Origin: Scleroderma bovista
Taxonomy: Eukaryota > Basidiomycota > Agaricomycetes > Boletales > Sclerodermataceae
Assembly (NCBI GenBank): GCA_037178675.1
Contig: JAYMGJ010000017.1
Coordinates: 62,001-126,000, forward strand
DNA: 64,000 nucleotides
Reading direction: 5' to 3'
The notes beneath the pieces were generated by a model. That model searched no databases and had not been told where the DNA came from. It saw only the letters and a list, made by a program, of their open reading frames with translations. Both the position numbers and the translations under genes were made by a program. How positions within the stretch are numbered: the stretch's first letter is position 1; every line of letters starts with the position of its first letter. Shown here one piece after another: positions 1 through 12,521 of the stretch.

Positions 1-262
1 AGTACGGACAACTCAGACAGGGAAACGGAAATGCAACTGGAAGACCTGGCACCAGCTATTATGGCACAGAGAATACCGATGGCATCAAGCAACAACTCAA
101 ATATAAGCAAGAAGTAGGATATCAATACTCACCGAAACAGCGAGTCAGTGAAGCCAATTGTGGGCAGAGTCAGACGACCATAGGATCATTTTCCTGGTAG
201 CGTTTCTCGTTGTCCGTGTAGAAGAATCCCTTGAATTCAACTTGTATGGAGAAGGCTTGCCA
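1..262 (-). pseudogene. 5' relic of a third ABC transporter copy
   Basis: This segment aligns by eye with the first two coding exons and first intron of ABC copy A (about 5455-5735), in the same orientation. Shared stretches include the block encoding the acidic N-terminus and the block preceding the first membrane segment. It is broken: the codon equivalent to the start ATG reads AAG, an extra stretch lies next to it, and the frame meets a stop within the first exon. It is the left-hand remnant of another array unit, most of which lies outside the window or is lost. No P450 lies between it and copy A, unlike the other units. Confidence 0.75.
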
Positions 263-700
263 AAGGGCTTTTCATGTCTGGAATACGAGTCGTTCAATAG
301 TGCACGTTAGCAGGATGAGTCGTTCTCCAGGCGATAATTTCATTTCCGATCCGATCCGTCTGCCTAATATGATAGAGGGCGTTGCCCACATGTTCAGTCG
401 TTACTGCCATAGGCACCTCTCTAGTACGATGGGCCTCCCTGTAGGCAGGGATCTAGCTGAACTCGAAAATGGCAAACGAACAAAGCATCTACATTTTTTT
501 TACTCAAGTGAGGTTCATTAGAAGGTAAGCACAACAAAGATATGAACAACGTGAGCTAACAACGATGGAGAGGTAGAAAGTAAAGGATTCATCACCGAGA
601 CATAGATACATATATCCCGTCTTCCCATTTGGTCCTTTGTCTTTACTATCAGGTGCGCATCTCCGTTGGTAGAGGGTTCCGACAAATGCAACATAACTCT
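263..700. other. Intergenic spacer between ABC relic and ABC copy A
   Basis: No gene seen. A stretch of about 50 bases near 538-590 reappears, slightly diverged, at about 12770-12825, so the spacer carries a small dispersed repeat. Similarity to the downstream flank of copy B begins only near 665 (B: about 16320), which marks the 3' boundary of the duplicated unit. Confidence 0.5.
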
Positions 701-3700
701 CTACTTCAACAATTGCAACTGGTTGTACTCATAATAATCTCCTCTCAATGCAAGCAACTCGTCATGGGTGCCAGCTTCGCTGACACGGCCTTCCTTGATG
801 AAGTAACTAGCAGGGGAGCGAGTCAGCCTGGTAAAAAAAGAACATAATCATGGTGCTTGCATGCAATCAGCGTTTTGAATGGTGGATAGGCGGTGAGCGA
901 TAGCGATTGTCGTCCGGCCCCTAGCTGCCTTGTCAAGTGCGTCTTGCACAGTTTTCTCTGAATTCGAGTCCAAAGCAGAAGTTGCTTCATCCAAGAGCAG
1001 AACTTTAGGTTTACGAAGAAGAGCACGCGCAATGGCAATCCGTTCTGTCGCAATAACTGGTCTGTCAGTGATGTCAGAAGTGTGCTGGTGTCACTCACGC
1101 TTCTGACCGCCAGACAGCTGGGATCCCTTGCTACCGACTTCCGTCTCAAAGCCACTGGAAACTCCTTCAGAAAGTGTCGACATCAAGGTCAAGTTCATCT
1201 TACTCCGGCAACGACTGGATAAAGTCAAGAATGTTGGCATCTCGGCATGCTGCTTCGATGTCCTCCTGAGTCACGTCAGATATTGGCTTAGTTGCACCAA
1301 GCAAAATGTTGAAGCGGATGGTGCCAGAGTAAAGAGTCTGAAATAAATGTGAAAATCAGTAACGCCCTACACACGACCACTTGCTATGACACACAGGTTC
1401 TTGAGAAACGAGCGCGATCTGCTTCCTGTATTCTTGGACGTCGTATCCGTTGATAGGCTGGCCATCAAGCAAAACTTGACCGACAACGGGGTCGTAAAAA
1501 CGCTCGATCAGCTGAATGCTATAAAACAAATATCAGGTTTAGTCCTGGTAGTCTAAATGGACTTACACAGTACTCTTCCCACAGCCGCTCGCGCCGACAA
1601 GAGCAACATAGCTACCCGGTTCAGCCGTGAGATTCAGGCCACGGAGAACGCGAACGGTAGGTCTCGTGGGATATTGGAAGTGAACATTTTCCAAGCGTAT
1701 CTGACCCTTAACGTTTATCCCTGCCAAAGTTTTCCCATCAGGAGAATCTGCATCGATCTCCGGGACGGTGTCGAACAGTTGTATCATAAACGCGGCTGCA
1801 ACACGAGCTGCCGACACGTCAGGAACGAATGAGAATACACTACCAGCCTGTATGGCCCCAAATGCCGTAGCCTAAAACAAATTGGGTCAAGAAGGCTATC
1901 CAATCATCCCATATTAGACAACGAACGAACCATGAGTGCAGTAAAGAAGGCTGCGGTGGATATTTCCAACCTAGAGACGAGTGTCGAACCGTACCAGAAC
2001 ACGAGAGCAATTGCCCAGGAACCAGAGGCCTGAGAAAAGCCATAAATCATGTTACTCCATAGGGATGTCTTGTTTGACATTCGAAGAGGTCCATCCAAGC
2101 TGCTGGAGTATAGCCTGAGACAGTCTGCTTCACGAGTAAGCGAGGAAACAGTGCGGATAGCGCCAGCAGCCTCGCATGCTAACTGCGCAGAATCTGCATG
2201 AGCTGCCTTGTTTTTTTGGTCTTTGAGCACAACGATGCGCTGTGAGGCGTCAGAGCAGCGGTACATTTGGAGCACACATGGACTCACCAGTCGGACGAAA
2301 CCTGCTGAAAAGACAAAAGGGATGGTGGCTGGAAAACAGAAGTAGTAAGGGTGGTGCATTGTGCTGAAGAGGGAGAAACTGACCGATTCCGACAAGGGCT
2401 GGCTTCCAAGCGTAGGCTAAACTGACCACTGCACCGCCAATCAATGTTGTCATGGATTGGATGATGCTATTTACGGAATCAGTGTCAGACAAATGGTGGA
2501 TCAAAGGCGATGCGTACATTCCAAGGGTCATTCCAGCCAGGCCATTGACTTTCTGCGGGGCGCCGTTCACTTTTGCTGTGAGAACACCCGTCTGAGATAC
2601 CATTAACAAAGTCACCTTCAGGAGATCATGGACTCACATTATTTTCCTTTCTATCGAAGAATTGTACTAATCCAACTTGAGTGCATGTTATGGGCGAGAA
2701 TAGAAATCAACTCACTGTCTTGCTTTAGAATCGTGCGGAAGCTAAGCATACGAAGCTTCGTCGTCAACTCGGCAGCAGAGAGGGTGAAAAAATAATCTCG
2801 GATCCCAACAGAAAAAAAAGTAATGATAGAGATGATGAAGATCCTAGTGATAACTAGAGTCAGCACATACGGAGCCTCTGGATAAGTCGTGTAGTCCTTG
2901 CCATAAAGCATTCACGTTGCCATCATGTCGTCTTACAGCAGGATCAGGCTCCGAAAACCCGGAAATGGCGTTGCCTGGAACACATCGAAAAAATATACTG
3001 ACAGGAGAACAGAACTCAAACTCACCATAGATGATACTGAACACTGGAGAGACCATACCACTCACTAACTGGGTTCAGAAAACTATGGCCTAGTTTTGCC
3101 TTGAACTCACCTACTGCACAACCTGCACCAATCGCGTACATGTAATACCATGGGCGGGCCAGACCACCTATACGCATGAAGAGATAAAACATGCTATAAT
3201 CCCCTTTTCCGACTTCATTCTTATTCTTTTCGCCACTCTTCTCGCGGGCCAAGGCCGACGTGAGAGAATGGCCAGTATCTCGGCGGCTAAAAGTTATCTC
3301 ATCTCCAGCCTTCTTCGCATTGGTATCGCTGACAACTGCTGCGTCGGCATCTAGGGTATGTGTGTTTTCACGGAGCTTCTGAGCTTGAACAAGGCGTGCG
3401 TATGTGCCTCCGTTACCAAGTAGCTCTTGGTGCGTTCCTTGCTCTAAAACAACACCCTCTCCCATCACGAAGATCTGGTCCACGTCTTTGATTGTAGAAA
3501 GTCGATGAGCGATAGAGATCGTTGTTCGCCCAGCAGACGCCTTATCAAGAGCATCCTGTACGATACCCTCGGACTGCGTATCGAGGGCACTGGTCGCCTC
3601 GTCCAGAAGTAAGATTCGAGGATTAGATACGATTGCTCGCGCGATGGCAATACGTTGTTTCTGTCCGCCAGACAGAAGGAATCCGCGTTCACCAACCATG

Positions 3701-5732
3701 GTATCATACCCTTGAGGTAGCTTGGTGACGAAATTATCTGCGTTGGACTTAATACACGCATCCTTTATGAGCTTAAACTTCTCCTCGTCAGATGTGTGCT
3801 CGTAAGAAGAGCCAATGAGACCATGAGCAACGTTTTCCTTGATGGTCGTGGCGAAAAGTACTGGTTCCTGAGATACGAGGCCAATCTGGGAACGAAGCCA
3901 CTTTAGATTGAGCTCGGGTAAAGGAACGCCATCGAGCTTGACGGAACCACTGAGAGGGTCGTAGAAACGCTCGACGAGGGAGACGATGGTCGACTTTCCG
4001 GACCCAGAAGCACCCACAAGCGCTGCGGTTTTGCCGGCCTCGAAATGAATACTGACTCCGTTGAGGACGGGGGCGTCTGGTCGAGTGGGGTAGCTGAATC
4101 GTACATCCTCCAGAGTGATCTCACCGACGACGTTCTCCGGCCTGAGTCCTTCAGGGCTGGCAGAATCGATGTCAGGCACACGCTCGATAGTAGAAAATAG
4201 CCTTGCAGCTGCGCTACGGCCATGGGCAATGGCTATCGGTCTGTCAGAAGCCCGCTCGACTTCATCTACAACGAACCCACCTTGTAATTCTGGTGGCAAT
4301 GAAAACAAAGCGACGCAACCAAAGTGGATGGCCATGATGACGTTCACGATCTGACCGGCATCCGCTACGTGCCATAGGTGAACGTCAATCGCATGAGGAA
4401 AAGGCAATGATAATGCGTACCATGACCTTCGTTGATGAGAGTGGTACCGAAATCAAATGCTGCAAAAATTCCAACATGAAGGTCAAGAACAGTGGCTCAA
4501 CTCGTACCAAGTGCGTAAGAACTATTGATCACGAAGAAGAACACTGCGAAAACGCATCCACTCCAAATTGCTGACTTTGCATCCACGAGGCGGACCTTGT
4601 TCATTTTCTTATCGAAAAGAGTTCCCAGTACCTTTTGCGAATCAAAAGCTTGCGCGGTCCGGACAGTGGAAATAACCTCCTCAATGAGTGTACCACTCTC
4701 GGCTATTTGTTGAAGGGATTGCCTATGATTAAGTTGAGTTAGGAAACAAGAGGTGCGAAGAATGAACGCACTCCATATACTTGGATATAAACTTGCTCAT
4801 GATGGCACCAGTTATACCTATGCATGGAAGAATAGACGACATCGCAAGAGCGAGTTGCCAACACCGCGCATAAGCAAGGACGAAGCCAGTGATAAAAGAA
4901 CCAATGTGTGAGAAAACGATGGCAACTTTCTCCGACATGCCTTGTTGAACAAGGTCTATCTTGTTTGAGTACACACCATATGCCCAAACAAACTAAGCCT
5001 ACGTGTGTCTGTTTCAATACGTGTCACCACTTCGCCAGCTCCGACTTTGTCAAAATACGCAATTTCTTGTCGAAGGATAGCCTGGAGGTATTGTTCTCGG
5101 ATACGCTTGGTATTAACTTCCCCTGTGTATACCCACATACACATGTAGACATAGGTACACATGAACAAGCCGAGGCCTGGCACGAAAATTAGATAATACA
5201 CAAGTTGTAACTGACGAATGAAATACCAATGTAACTGAGATAGGATGCATCCAAGGCGGCGTCTGTGCGGAACTGGGTCGCTGCCGAATTGAGATTCTCC
5301 TGTGCAACAGATATCGCTGTAGCGTTTCCAGATTGCTGCGCGCCGTAATATATCAATGCAACGTTACTGAACGTGACGAAGTCTTGGGTCAACCTTCCGA
5401 ATGCCAAAGTCATGAGCGGCTACAAGTAAATCTGTTATAAAGTAGCGGGGAACAGGATGCAAGGGGAAGACCTGGGCAGCACCTGCTATTATAGCGCAGA
5501 GAATACCGATGGCATCAAGTGACAACTCAAACGGAGTTGAATACCTTATAAAATGTCAGAAGAGTAAGCGAGAAAGTAAGAATATAAGCACTCACCGAAA
5601 CAACTCAGTGAAGCCAACAGGATGGGCCGCGTCTGCTGACTTAGCATCGACCTGGGCATCATTAGGATTTTCCTTGTAGCGTTTCTCGTTGTCTTTGTGG
5701 AAGAATCCCTTCAGTTTGTGTGGAGAAGGCAT
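701..5732 (-). CDS. ABCB-type full ABC transporter, copy A
   Basis: Multidrug-resistance/Ste6-like exporter with layout TMD1-NBD1-TMD2-NBD2, expected in the plasma membrane. Many short introns; coordinates are the outer limits. The start is the first ATG in the exon-1 frame (5730-5732): an upstream in-frame GTG lies just after a stop, and copy B keeps the same ATG. Exon 1 ends at 5596, exon 2 is 5472-5544, exon 3 starts at 5419. NBD1 shows Walker [10 protein letters not shown] (about 3990-4018), Q-loop SQEPVLF, signature LSGGQKQR, Walker [13 protein letters not shown] and H-loop AHRLS. NBD2 shows Walker [10 protein letters not shown] (about 1571-1600), [15 protein letters not shown] spliced across an intron, [12 protein letters not shown] and AHRLS. 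I found no break in the exons I joined. The last intron (807-860) has a GC donor. Head-to-head with P450 copy A. Substrate unknown; export of a lipophilic metabolite is an inference from the neighbours. Confidence 0.88.
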
Positions 5733-6494
5733 GCCAAAGTTGGCGTCTGCAGTGCGAATCGCCTTTTCCTTGGGACTAGGAGTAGGCCGTTCTGCCACGA
5801 TGGGTCAGTCGAAAAAAAACTCTCCCGTCTCCTGAGAGCGACCAGGGATGCAGCGTGAAGGTATGACAAGGAGCACCGTACCAACGGTGTATCCAATCCA
5901 ATCCAATTATAATACATGGGCGCAACATTATGAGGCGTGTTTGGCAGGACCTCGGTCACTGCTTCTATCAGTAACATCTAGTGATTATGTCAGCACAGTT
6001 CGCCAGCCGCATCATAAAATTGAACCAAGTATAAGACAACTTTTCCGCTCGGTTAGACGCTCGTAGGCCAATGAGAGGGCTCCGTCAAGGACAAGAGACT
6101 GTCAAACAGCCGTCCCGCTTGTTGTGTTGTGCAGATCGCGGCGGCCCTTGCGAATGCGAGGTATGTCGACTTACATTTGCAAGTGACTTGATTACGTCGT
6201 GCCAGTGGAACTGTGGAAGAGACATTTACGGTTCAGTTTACTAAATCCTTGGAGCTATGTGCATATATATCACCGTCCGAACAGAATGTTACAGCATGTC
6301 CTTCCAAATGGAGGTTGACATTTCATGCCCATTCCTTCAGGTAAATTTGCAAGATTTGAAGTTTCTCTAGATGATGATCTATGTGGATAGGTACAATCAT
6401 GTGCCACTAGCCAAAACGGGAGGGTCTGGGTGAGTATAAAATGTTAACATGGTATGCTCAAAGCTGAGAGGCGGCTGTCATCTACTCACTCAGC
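5733..6494. promoter_or_regulatory. Divergent promoter region between ABC A and P450 A
   Basis: This 762 bp gap separates the two start codons of a head-to-head gene pair, so it probably drives both. On the plus strand a TATA box (TATAAA at 6435-6440) lies 60 bp before the P450 ATG. The P450-proximal part (about 6320-6494) matches copy B. The block 6181-6289 matches copy B only as its reverse complement (B: 22101-22213). Confidence 0.6.
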
Positions 6495-8057
6495 ATGTCC
6501 TTGTACCTACTAGTAACCGCGCAACTGTTAGTGGTGGTCGTCTTGGCATATGCAATTATCGGTAAGAAGAAACCCTCCTACCCCCCTCAGGTCCCGAGCA
6601 TTTTCCCGTGGATCGGGTCTTTGGTTAGCTTCAGCCTCAGACGAAGCGAATTCTTGATAGATTGCATGTAAGTATCGTGGCTACATGTGCTAGTCGTATA
6701 TAATCTACAGCCATAGGTCGCAATACGGGCCAGTGTTCAAGCTTCTGCTGGGTGGTCGTCATATCACCGTCGTGGCATCCGAGGAAGCCATCCACAGCCT
6801 TCTTGTTGCCGAGCACGGTGCCCTTTCGTCCCGCAGCCAAAGCTCTGCAATCCTTCGTCTTCTTGGAAGTGATTCTTCGCATACTCAGAAATTATATGCC
6901 ATTGCCACTCAAGAGCTCTTTTCTATACTTGACAAGCGCCTTGCGAAGCGAACCGTGGGCGATGTCACACCGGGATTCGCTGAGGTGCTCTTCAACAGAC
7001 TCAAGCCGTTCGCTAACTACCAGGGCTCACTCAGGCGGTCCCTTACGGAGCCATTGTACGTCGCGGCAAATGCCATTCTACTAGGAAGCAGATTCTCCCC
7101 AGACACCTACGATGACTACATGGTTTTCAATCACAGTCTTCCAAACCGGTTTTCCATGCGTCCGTTCTGGCCGTTCCCATCCAGCAGAGCCAGAGGACGG
7201 CTTCTGGAGCATATTTCCAAGTATATCGAGGATACAGATACCGACCATGATGATTACCTGGGAGCCAACATTGTCAAGATCTTCCAGAAACATAATCTTA
7301 CCAGCAAGGAGGGAGCACCCCTGCTACTCGCGCTCGAGATAGCGGCTCACATGAACCTGTTTAACGTCGTTTTCTGGCTCATCACATGGCTACTGGCCGA
7401 CCCCTCTGCTCTTGCCGCTGTACGCGATGAAATCGACAAGGCAGTACGGGAGGAGTTTGGAAGCATTCAGGGGTTTCTTGCCAATGCTAATCCAGAGAAC
7501 CTGCAGTCTTCATCCTTCGAACTCCTCCATTCCACGATACTGGAGACAGTCCGTCTGTCCTCCCTGTTGATCGGCGTTCGGGATGCTGAACGCGATATCG
7601 ATCTGAAGGACGGAGAGAGGGTGATCCCGATTCGGAAGGGCGAACATGTGATCGCCTTGACATGGGCTGCTCATCGTGACGAGGGACTGTACCCCGATGG
7701 TTATAGGTTCATTGCAGATCGGTTCATGCAAACCAGGGACAAGGAGAACATGGTGCAAAGTCCAGGCAAGCCGTACTTTTCTTTTGGCGGAGGAATATAT
7801 CCTGTGAGTTAATTGGTTCATGGCATAACGTGTCACGAAGACGTCTCAATCTTTCATAGTGCAAAGGCAGGTTATTGGCTATTTACGAGATGAAAGTATT
7901 GGCCATCATATATTTTTCCCTTTTCGATGTGACACCTGTGCCCCAAGGATACGGGTCATCGAAGTGGAAACACCCACAACCAAGTGCAGAGAGCACAGGC
8001 ACTATCCATACGACGGAAGATGTCAATGTGAAGTTGCGTCCTCGCTTCGACTTTTAG
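6495..8057 (+). CDS. Cytochrome P450 (CYP7/CYP8-like), copy A
   Basis: Haem-thiolate oxygenase-fold enzyme, 487 residues, expected on the ER membrane through an N-terminal hydrophobic anchor (about residues 2-22). Three exons: 6495-6667, 6711-7803 and 7860-8057, with GT-AG introns; frames join cleanly. The K-helix ExxR is ETVR (about residues 336-339). The haem-binding motif FGGGIYPCKG is built across the second intron, with Cys423 as the expected iron ligand. The I-helix region (about residues 267-281, HMNLFNVVFWL) lacks the usual acid-threonine pair and has Asn there, as in CYP7 and prostacyclin-synthase-like P450s, so the chemistry may not be ordinary hydroxylation (inference). Full length for the family. 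It pairs head-to-head with ABC copy A, and both are duplicated together. Confidence 0.9.
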
Positions 8058-9298
8058 TGTACCAATGATTCTCTGACAATACCAGCCGGACAAGGCAACT
8101 GCCAGTTTCTCTCTCCCCCTTTTGTACAATAGTTCCTTCTCTGTATGCACCATTCCGATGTTGTTGTACACGTTACAGCACTAGTAACTTCATTCCACGT
8201 ACATATTTAGGCCACAGCCATGTAGTTTCGGCCGTCGACCGCCTGGATCGGTCGACTTACTGCTGATATTGATACTTCGTTGTGTTTACTTAAAACATCG
8301 GGGGGGAAGGAAGTAGCTGAATAAATATATAAATTCCGGGGCCCTCAGTCGTGCAAAAAGAAATTCTGACTGATTCGAAAAGGGCTGTAGGCACAGCAAA
8401 GAAACAGTAATCGCAAAATTGTCGAATTATGCCAAACACTTGATGAGTTTTTGAATACTCAACAGGAAGTACTCTGATTGGATGGAAACGGGGACTATTT
8501 TGAGCACTTTTACTTGACTACATACGTGTTGCAGATTAGTTTGTAAGATTTGATGGGTCCTATCATATGCTGTGAACAAACCATGCTGTATTATGTACAT
8601 GATCTCCGCCACTCATCTGATGCAATGCAATTGCAAGATGGCGGCAGAACAAAAACAAAAACAACCACAGATTCACACTAGATAGATACACCGCGAACAC
8701 CCTCAACCACAAACCCATCACGCGCAAAACTGTTAAGGACACCTGGGAGCCCTCCTCGAACGATTTCCTTCCCTCGCTCGACCTGAGGTATAACAGTGCT
8801 TACCAGGCCTCCCGCCTAACGGAGTCACCAGTAAGCTCACGGAGCCCCCACGCACCCCGGCGCTACCAGCGGGCAGTGCCAGCGTACATAAGAGCATTTT
8901 CCCTCGGACCGGCCGCCTCAGACGGGTACTACCTGATTAGTACTTAGTGATTGTGTACTATATATAGCTAGACTAGTACGTGCAACTAGTAAATACCATA
9001 ATTAAAAAGCAAATGAAGGATGTGTTGCGGCAGCATCTGGGCATCACTAATATGGCTATAGTACATTCCAAAACTAAACAAACCTGTGAGCGTTGGTCAA
9101 TTCTGGTCTATCGATATGAAACTCGCTGTAAGTCCACCTCATTCGTAACGTGAACTACTGATTTTCTGGGGGTTTCCAGGATATTATGTACATATACTAG
9201 GCATTTGCAGGGGTCCTACAGACACCGTGACATGTTTATTCCGTTGAAGCGCTCTTATGAATTATGAATTTTCGGACACAGGATGTGAGTGCTGATAG

Positions 9299-9338
<40 letters not shown>

Positions 9339-9384
9339 CTTGTACTACTTATATCTCAATTGCCTGGTCTAGCGGATCCACAAT
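8058..9384. other. Intergenic region specific to copy A, with GC-rich patch
   Basis: Copy A and copy B stay alignable to about 8196 (B: about 24030); beyond that this DNA has no counterpart in B. I see no gene. A GC-rich patch at about 8690-8940 stands out from its AT-rich surroundings and could be an old mobile-element fragment, but I cannot identify it. The end nearest the next gene carries a (TC)n tract. Confidence 0.4.
9301..9336. repeat. (TC)18 microsatellite before the acyltransferase gene
   Basis: An uninterrupted run of 18 TC dinucleotides ends 48 bp before the acyltransferase ATG at 9385. Pyrimidine-rich tracts near transcription starts are common in fungal core promoters, so it could act in initiation, but a simple microsatellite is equally possible. 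Confidence 0.9.
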
Positions 9385-10707
9385 ATGGGCTCCAATCCAT
9401 TCCTACTGCTTTGGCTGGCTTTACCGGCTGTAGTACTGAATACCGCGCTCGCTCTTGATTTGTCTCTACCATGGCGTCTGGCGACTTTCTCCACCATCCT
9501 GTGCATAAATCTGTCCCTGTTCGCATTTGTACCAGCACCAAATCCGTATGACGGATACCTGTTGGGTTGTTTCCTTGGTATATCACTTCTGGAAGTTTTC
9601 TATCTGCTCTTCCTGGTCGAACCGCTGCGAACTTGGCGACACAAGGACTGTAAGCGGCCTATTCATGAGGAGCCCTATTTTCGGAGGTGGCTCTGGATGG
9701 CTTCTGCCTCTGCCTCTCCTCGAGGCGTAGGATGGAATTACCGAGTAAGTTGTGGTCAGAGAATATAACCTTCCTAACCCAATGTGTCCAGGTCAAGAAC
9801 ACTCCAGAACCAGTCAAGGGATCGCGTTCAGCCTTTATTCTCCTCTGCATACGCAGAGCTGTGAAGCATTTCCTGTGGCTGGAACTGTGCGACCTCTGGG
9901 TGCGGTACAACCCGGTTTTTTCTACCCAGGCTTCTATCACATCCCAAGGATATGTTCTGCGATGCATCAACATTCTAGCGCTGTACAGATTCTATTCCGA
10001 GACGAATCTTTTTTACTATTCCGGAGCAGCATTCATGGTCTTCATTGGAATTGATGACCCAAGTTCATGGCCAGACTACTTTGGCAAGTTCAGAGATGCC
10101 TACACACTTCGGTCTTTCTGGGGGTATGTTCACCTGACCTACTGGAATTCGCAGTCGTTGCTGACCAAAGAGTCACCGCTTCTAGATGTACTTGGCACCA
10201 AAGTTTGAGACGGGTATGTGATGAGTACCAAACAACTATTTTATCTAAAATTGTTCTCAGTGGACCAGTAGCTTTGGGCGAAAGGCTGCGCGTGGGTTAG
10301 GATTCAAACAAGGCACAACAGCGTCATCCTACGTCCAACTATTCGTCATACTTTTACTCTCCGGAGTCTCTCACACCCCAGGTGATATCCTCGTCGCTCC
10401 CTCGCTTTTTGGGATGTCCTTGAAATTCTTTATGCAACAAGCAGTCGCCATTACATTCGAGGACGGTGTTATCGTACTAGCACGCAGGGTGGGTATAAAT
10501 GAGAATCAGTGGACAAGAATGATTGGATATGCTTGGGTATGGTGGTGGTTTTCCCACTGCCTCCCACCCATGTTCGATGCTATAACTTCCTATGTTTCGG
10601 TGACTAGGTACTATCCGGTTGATCCTACCGTGATAGAGATTTTGGGAGGAAAACTTGGCTGGGATGTGGGCGTTGTAATGACTGCATTCTTTAACAGGCT
10701 CAATTGA
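9385..10707 (+). CDS. MBOAT / wax-synthase-like membrane acyltransferase
   Basis: Membrane-bound O-acyltransferase of the wax-synthase (MBOAT_2) type, 388 residues, several hydrophobic segments. Fungal relatives acetylate or acylate hydroxyls of terpenoids and other secondary metabolites. Four exons: 9385-9744, 9792-10123, 10186-10213 (28 nt only) and 10261-10707; all frames join. Family hallmarks are GVGWNYR (about residues 114-120), the FWG-C-TWHQ motif created by splicing exons 2 and 3, and LSGVSHTPGD with the likely catalytic His278. It lies downstream of P450 A in the same direction. A relic of its 3' end upstream of ABC copy B shows that the gene belonged to the duplicated cassette. An O-acyl product handled by the neighbouring P450 and pump is plausible but inferred. 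Confidence 0.85.
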
Positions 10708-10920
10708 TATCGATAGTTTGATTGTGTAACAAATTCTATCTTGGTGATGAATCCTTTATCCCTACCTTTCCAGTTGTCAGCTCGCGCTCTTCATACCTTT
10801 GTCGTATGCTTTGGCTTGCATTGTATATCATTTGTGTACATCACCTGAGTGGAAATGTAGATGGCCTTTTTCATTAGCTGGTTTCGAGCATTATGTGATG
10901 GGGTGAAAGCTCGAAGAATG
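10708..10920. other. Short spacer after the acyltransferase
   Basis: 3' flank of the acyltransferase gene; no coding signal seen. Confidence 0.4.
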
Positions 10921-11040
10921 AGACGTCTGGAAGTTGGGCAGGGTAGCTGAATCATACACCCTCGGCCGCCAGAGTGGCCTCACCAATGTCATTTTCCGTC
11001 TTGAGTTCGAAATTCAAGGCTGGTAGCCGGACACACAAGG
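10921..11040 (-). pseudogene. ABC transporter NBD1 relic
   Basis: About 120 bp match, with many substitutions and small gaps, the start of NBD1 in ABC copy A (about 4070-4190), in the same orientation; for example both read GGGTAGCTGAATC followed by TACA and CCTC. No Walker motif remains. It lies just after the acyltransferase, the same order as the acyltransferase relic followed by ABC copy B, so it looks like the stump of a deleted ABC copy. Confidence 0.6.
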
Positions 11041-11489
11041 TACCTCCTTTTAGTCCCTCACCCATGTTGTCGAATCGCCAGTCAGTTCCTTCAACGCTGA
11101 ACTACTACTGACCCAGCTCCCTTGCAGCTCAACCTACTCATAGTAACAGATGAGGGCCACACATGGAGACCGAACGGTCGAGTTGGTTACTAATGGTGAT
11201 CCACGAGTAGTCAGTAGCGACCTGGTGAACTAGTAATAGCATTTCGATGTGACCGTCATCATCGTTGCCAAGAACAGGCCTTCGCCTTTGCCAGCCCTGC
11301 CTGACGCGGACGCCCCAACATGTCAAGTTATTCGGGAGTCTATCAACCTCAGATACACTGCCGGAGGCCCACAAGTCAATGTCGGCGCCTCTCCAATCTA
11401 GTACCCACACTATTGATCAACTACTCCGATCCCCGTGGCCCCTCTAGGCTTATCCACATCATGTGTTCAAATCTGGCAGTGCCAGCCCC
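11041..11489. other. Intergenic, no recognised gene
   Basis: No gene recognised. Short reading frames on both strands show no family motif. Confidence 0.35.
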
Positions 11490-12070
11490 CAGGTCCAACT
11501 CGGCTCGATGGCCTATGGCGGCTTATCCACATACTTTGTTCCAACTCTCTTCAATTTACTCGCTTAGATTGGCAAGGTGGCAAGGTTTGATGGAATAATA
11601 TCCCTCATGAAGGTCCTGCACATGTGTCAAATATGACGAAGCTTGTCCGAGGACTTTGGCTGAAAATGGGTTCCTCGGCTGCCGACTATTCTGGCTTACT
11701 GTAACTCCCCTTCTGGTATGTATGCAACATATCTACCCCTCCACTTCCATCCTTATCAACCCGATCATACTTTGCAGAGCATCTCTGAATGTATGCGTTG
11801 CGCTATGCAGGTCCACTCCTCTAATATCGATCCCGCCCAATGCAAAAAAAAAATCGACAGTGTGATGCCCCTCGCCAAAGCATCAATTATTGATTGTGGC
11901 ATTGCGTAGATTCTGAGAACTGATGACAGGTTCCTTCCACCAGAGTCTGGACTTCTGGTTCACTTTCGTCACAAGGTGACTGCCATTTTACTTATGCAAA
12001 GTTTCTGACATTCATTCAACCTGTCAACGTCGTATGGCTCATCGAATAATTCATTTGCTGCCGTATTATC
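11490..12070 (+). repeat. Dispersed repeat family R1, copy 1
   Basis: About 580 bp are clearly related to 38730-39170 (minus) and 55080-55770 (minus). The three copies share a stretch whose translation contains SLRLARFDG-like and FLGCPL-like peptides, so the repeat probably derives from a coding gene that I do not recognise. Each copy is interrupted by stops or indels. Confidence 0.65.
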
Positions 12071-12521
12071 AGTTTATTTCATTTCCAAACCTGAGGTCAG
12101 TCCATCCTCCAGATCTATTGTTGTTACTGGCACTTTCTGTACCGAGAACATGGGCTGTCGTCACAACCGGAAATCGATCTTCCCACAAGTGTCGTGTATA
12201 CAAGACTTCACAAAGTGAAAGATGCTCGACAACAAATTTTGGGATGCTCTCTGGCAGCATGATAACGAAGAAAGGGCAAAGGACACGTCATCTGATGACA
12301 CATCTCATCCCGACTCCGATATACAACAAAACACCATGTCGGCTTTAACACCAGGCTATGCACATACGAGGAATGTTTATCCCCCCCTCTAGACTGTGGT
12401 GACTTCTCCGCACAAAGTTCCCCCGTTATGTAAGTTCCCTTCGTCACCACAACGGATACGGTCCGAGACTGGGTCGATCGCGGTCAGATGGTAAGGGACA
12501 GTATTCGCTTGCCATGTTCGT

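Noticed and set aside
5733..5798. Upstream GTG start for ABC copy A, adding about 22 residues.
   Set aside because: An in-frame stop lies just before it, it is not ATG, and copy B has indels there while keeping the downstream ATG.
8640..8940. GC-rich patch as a possible structural RNA or rRNA-spacer piece.
   Set aside because: No conserved RNA motif or second copy in the window; left as unidentified.
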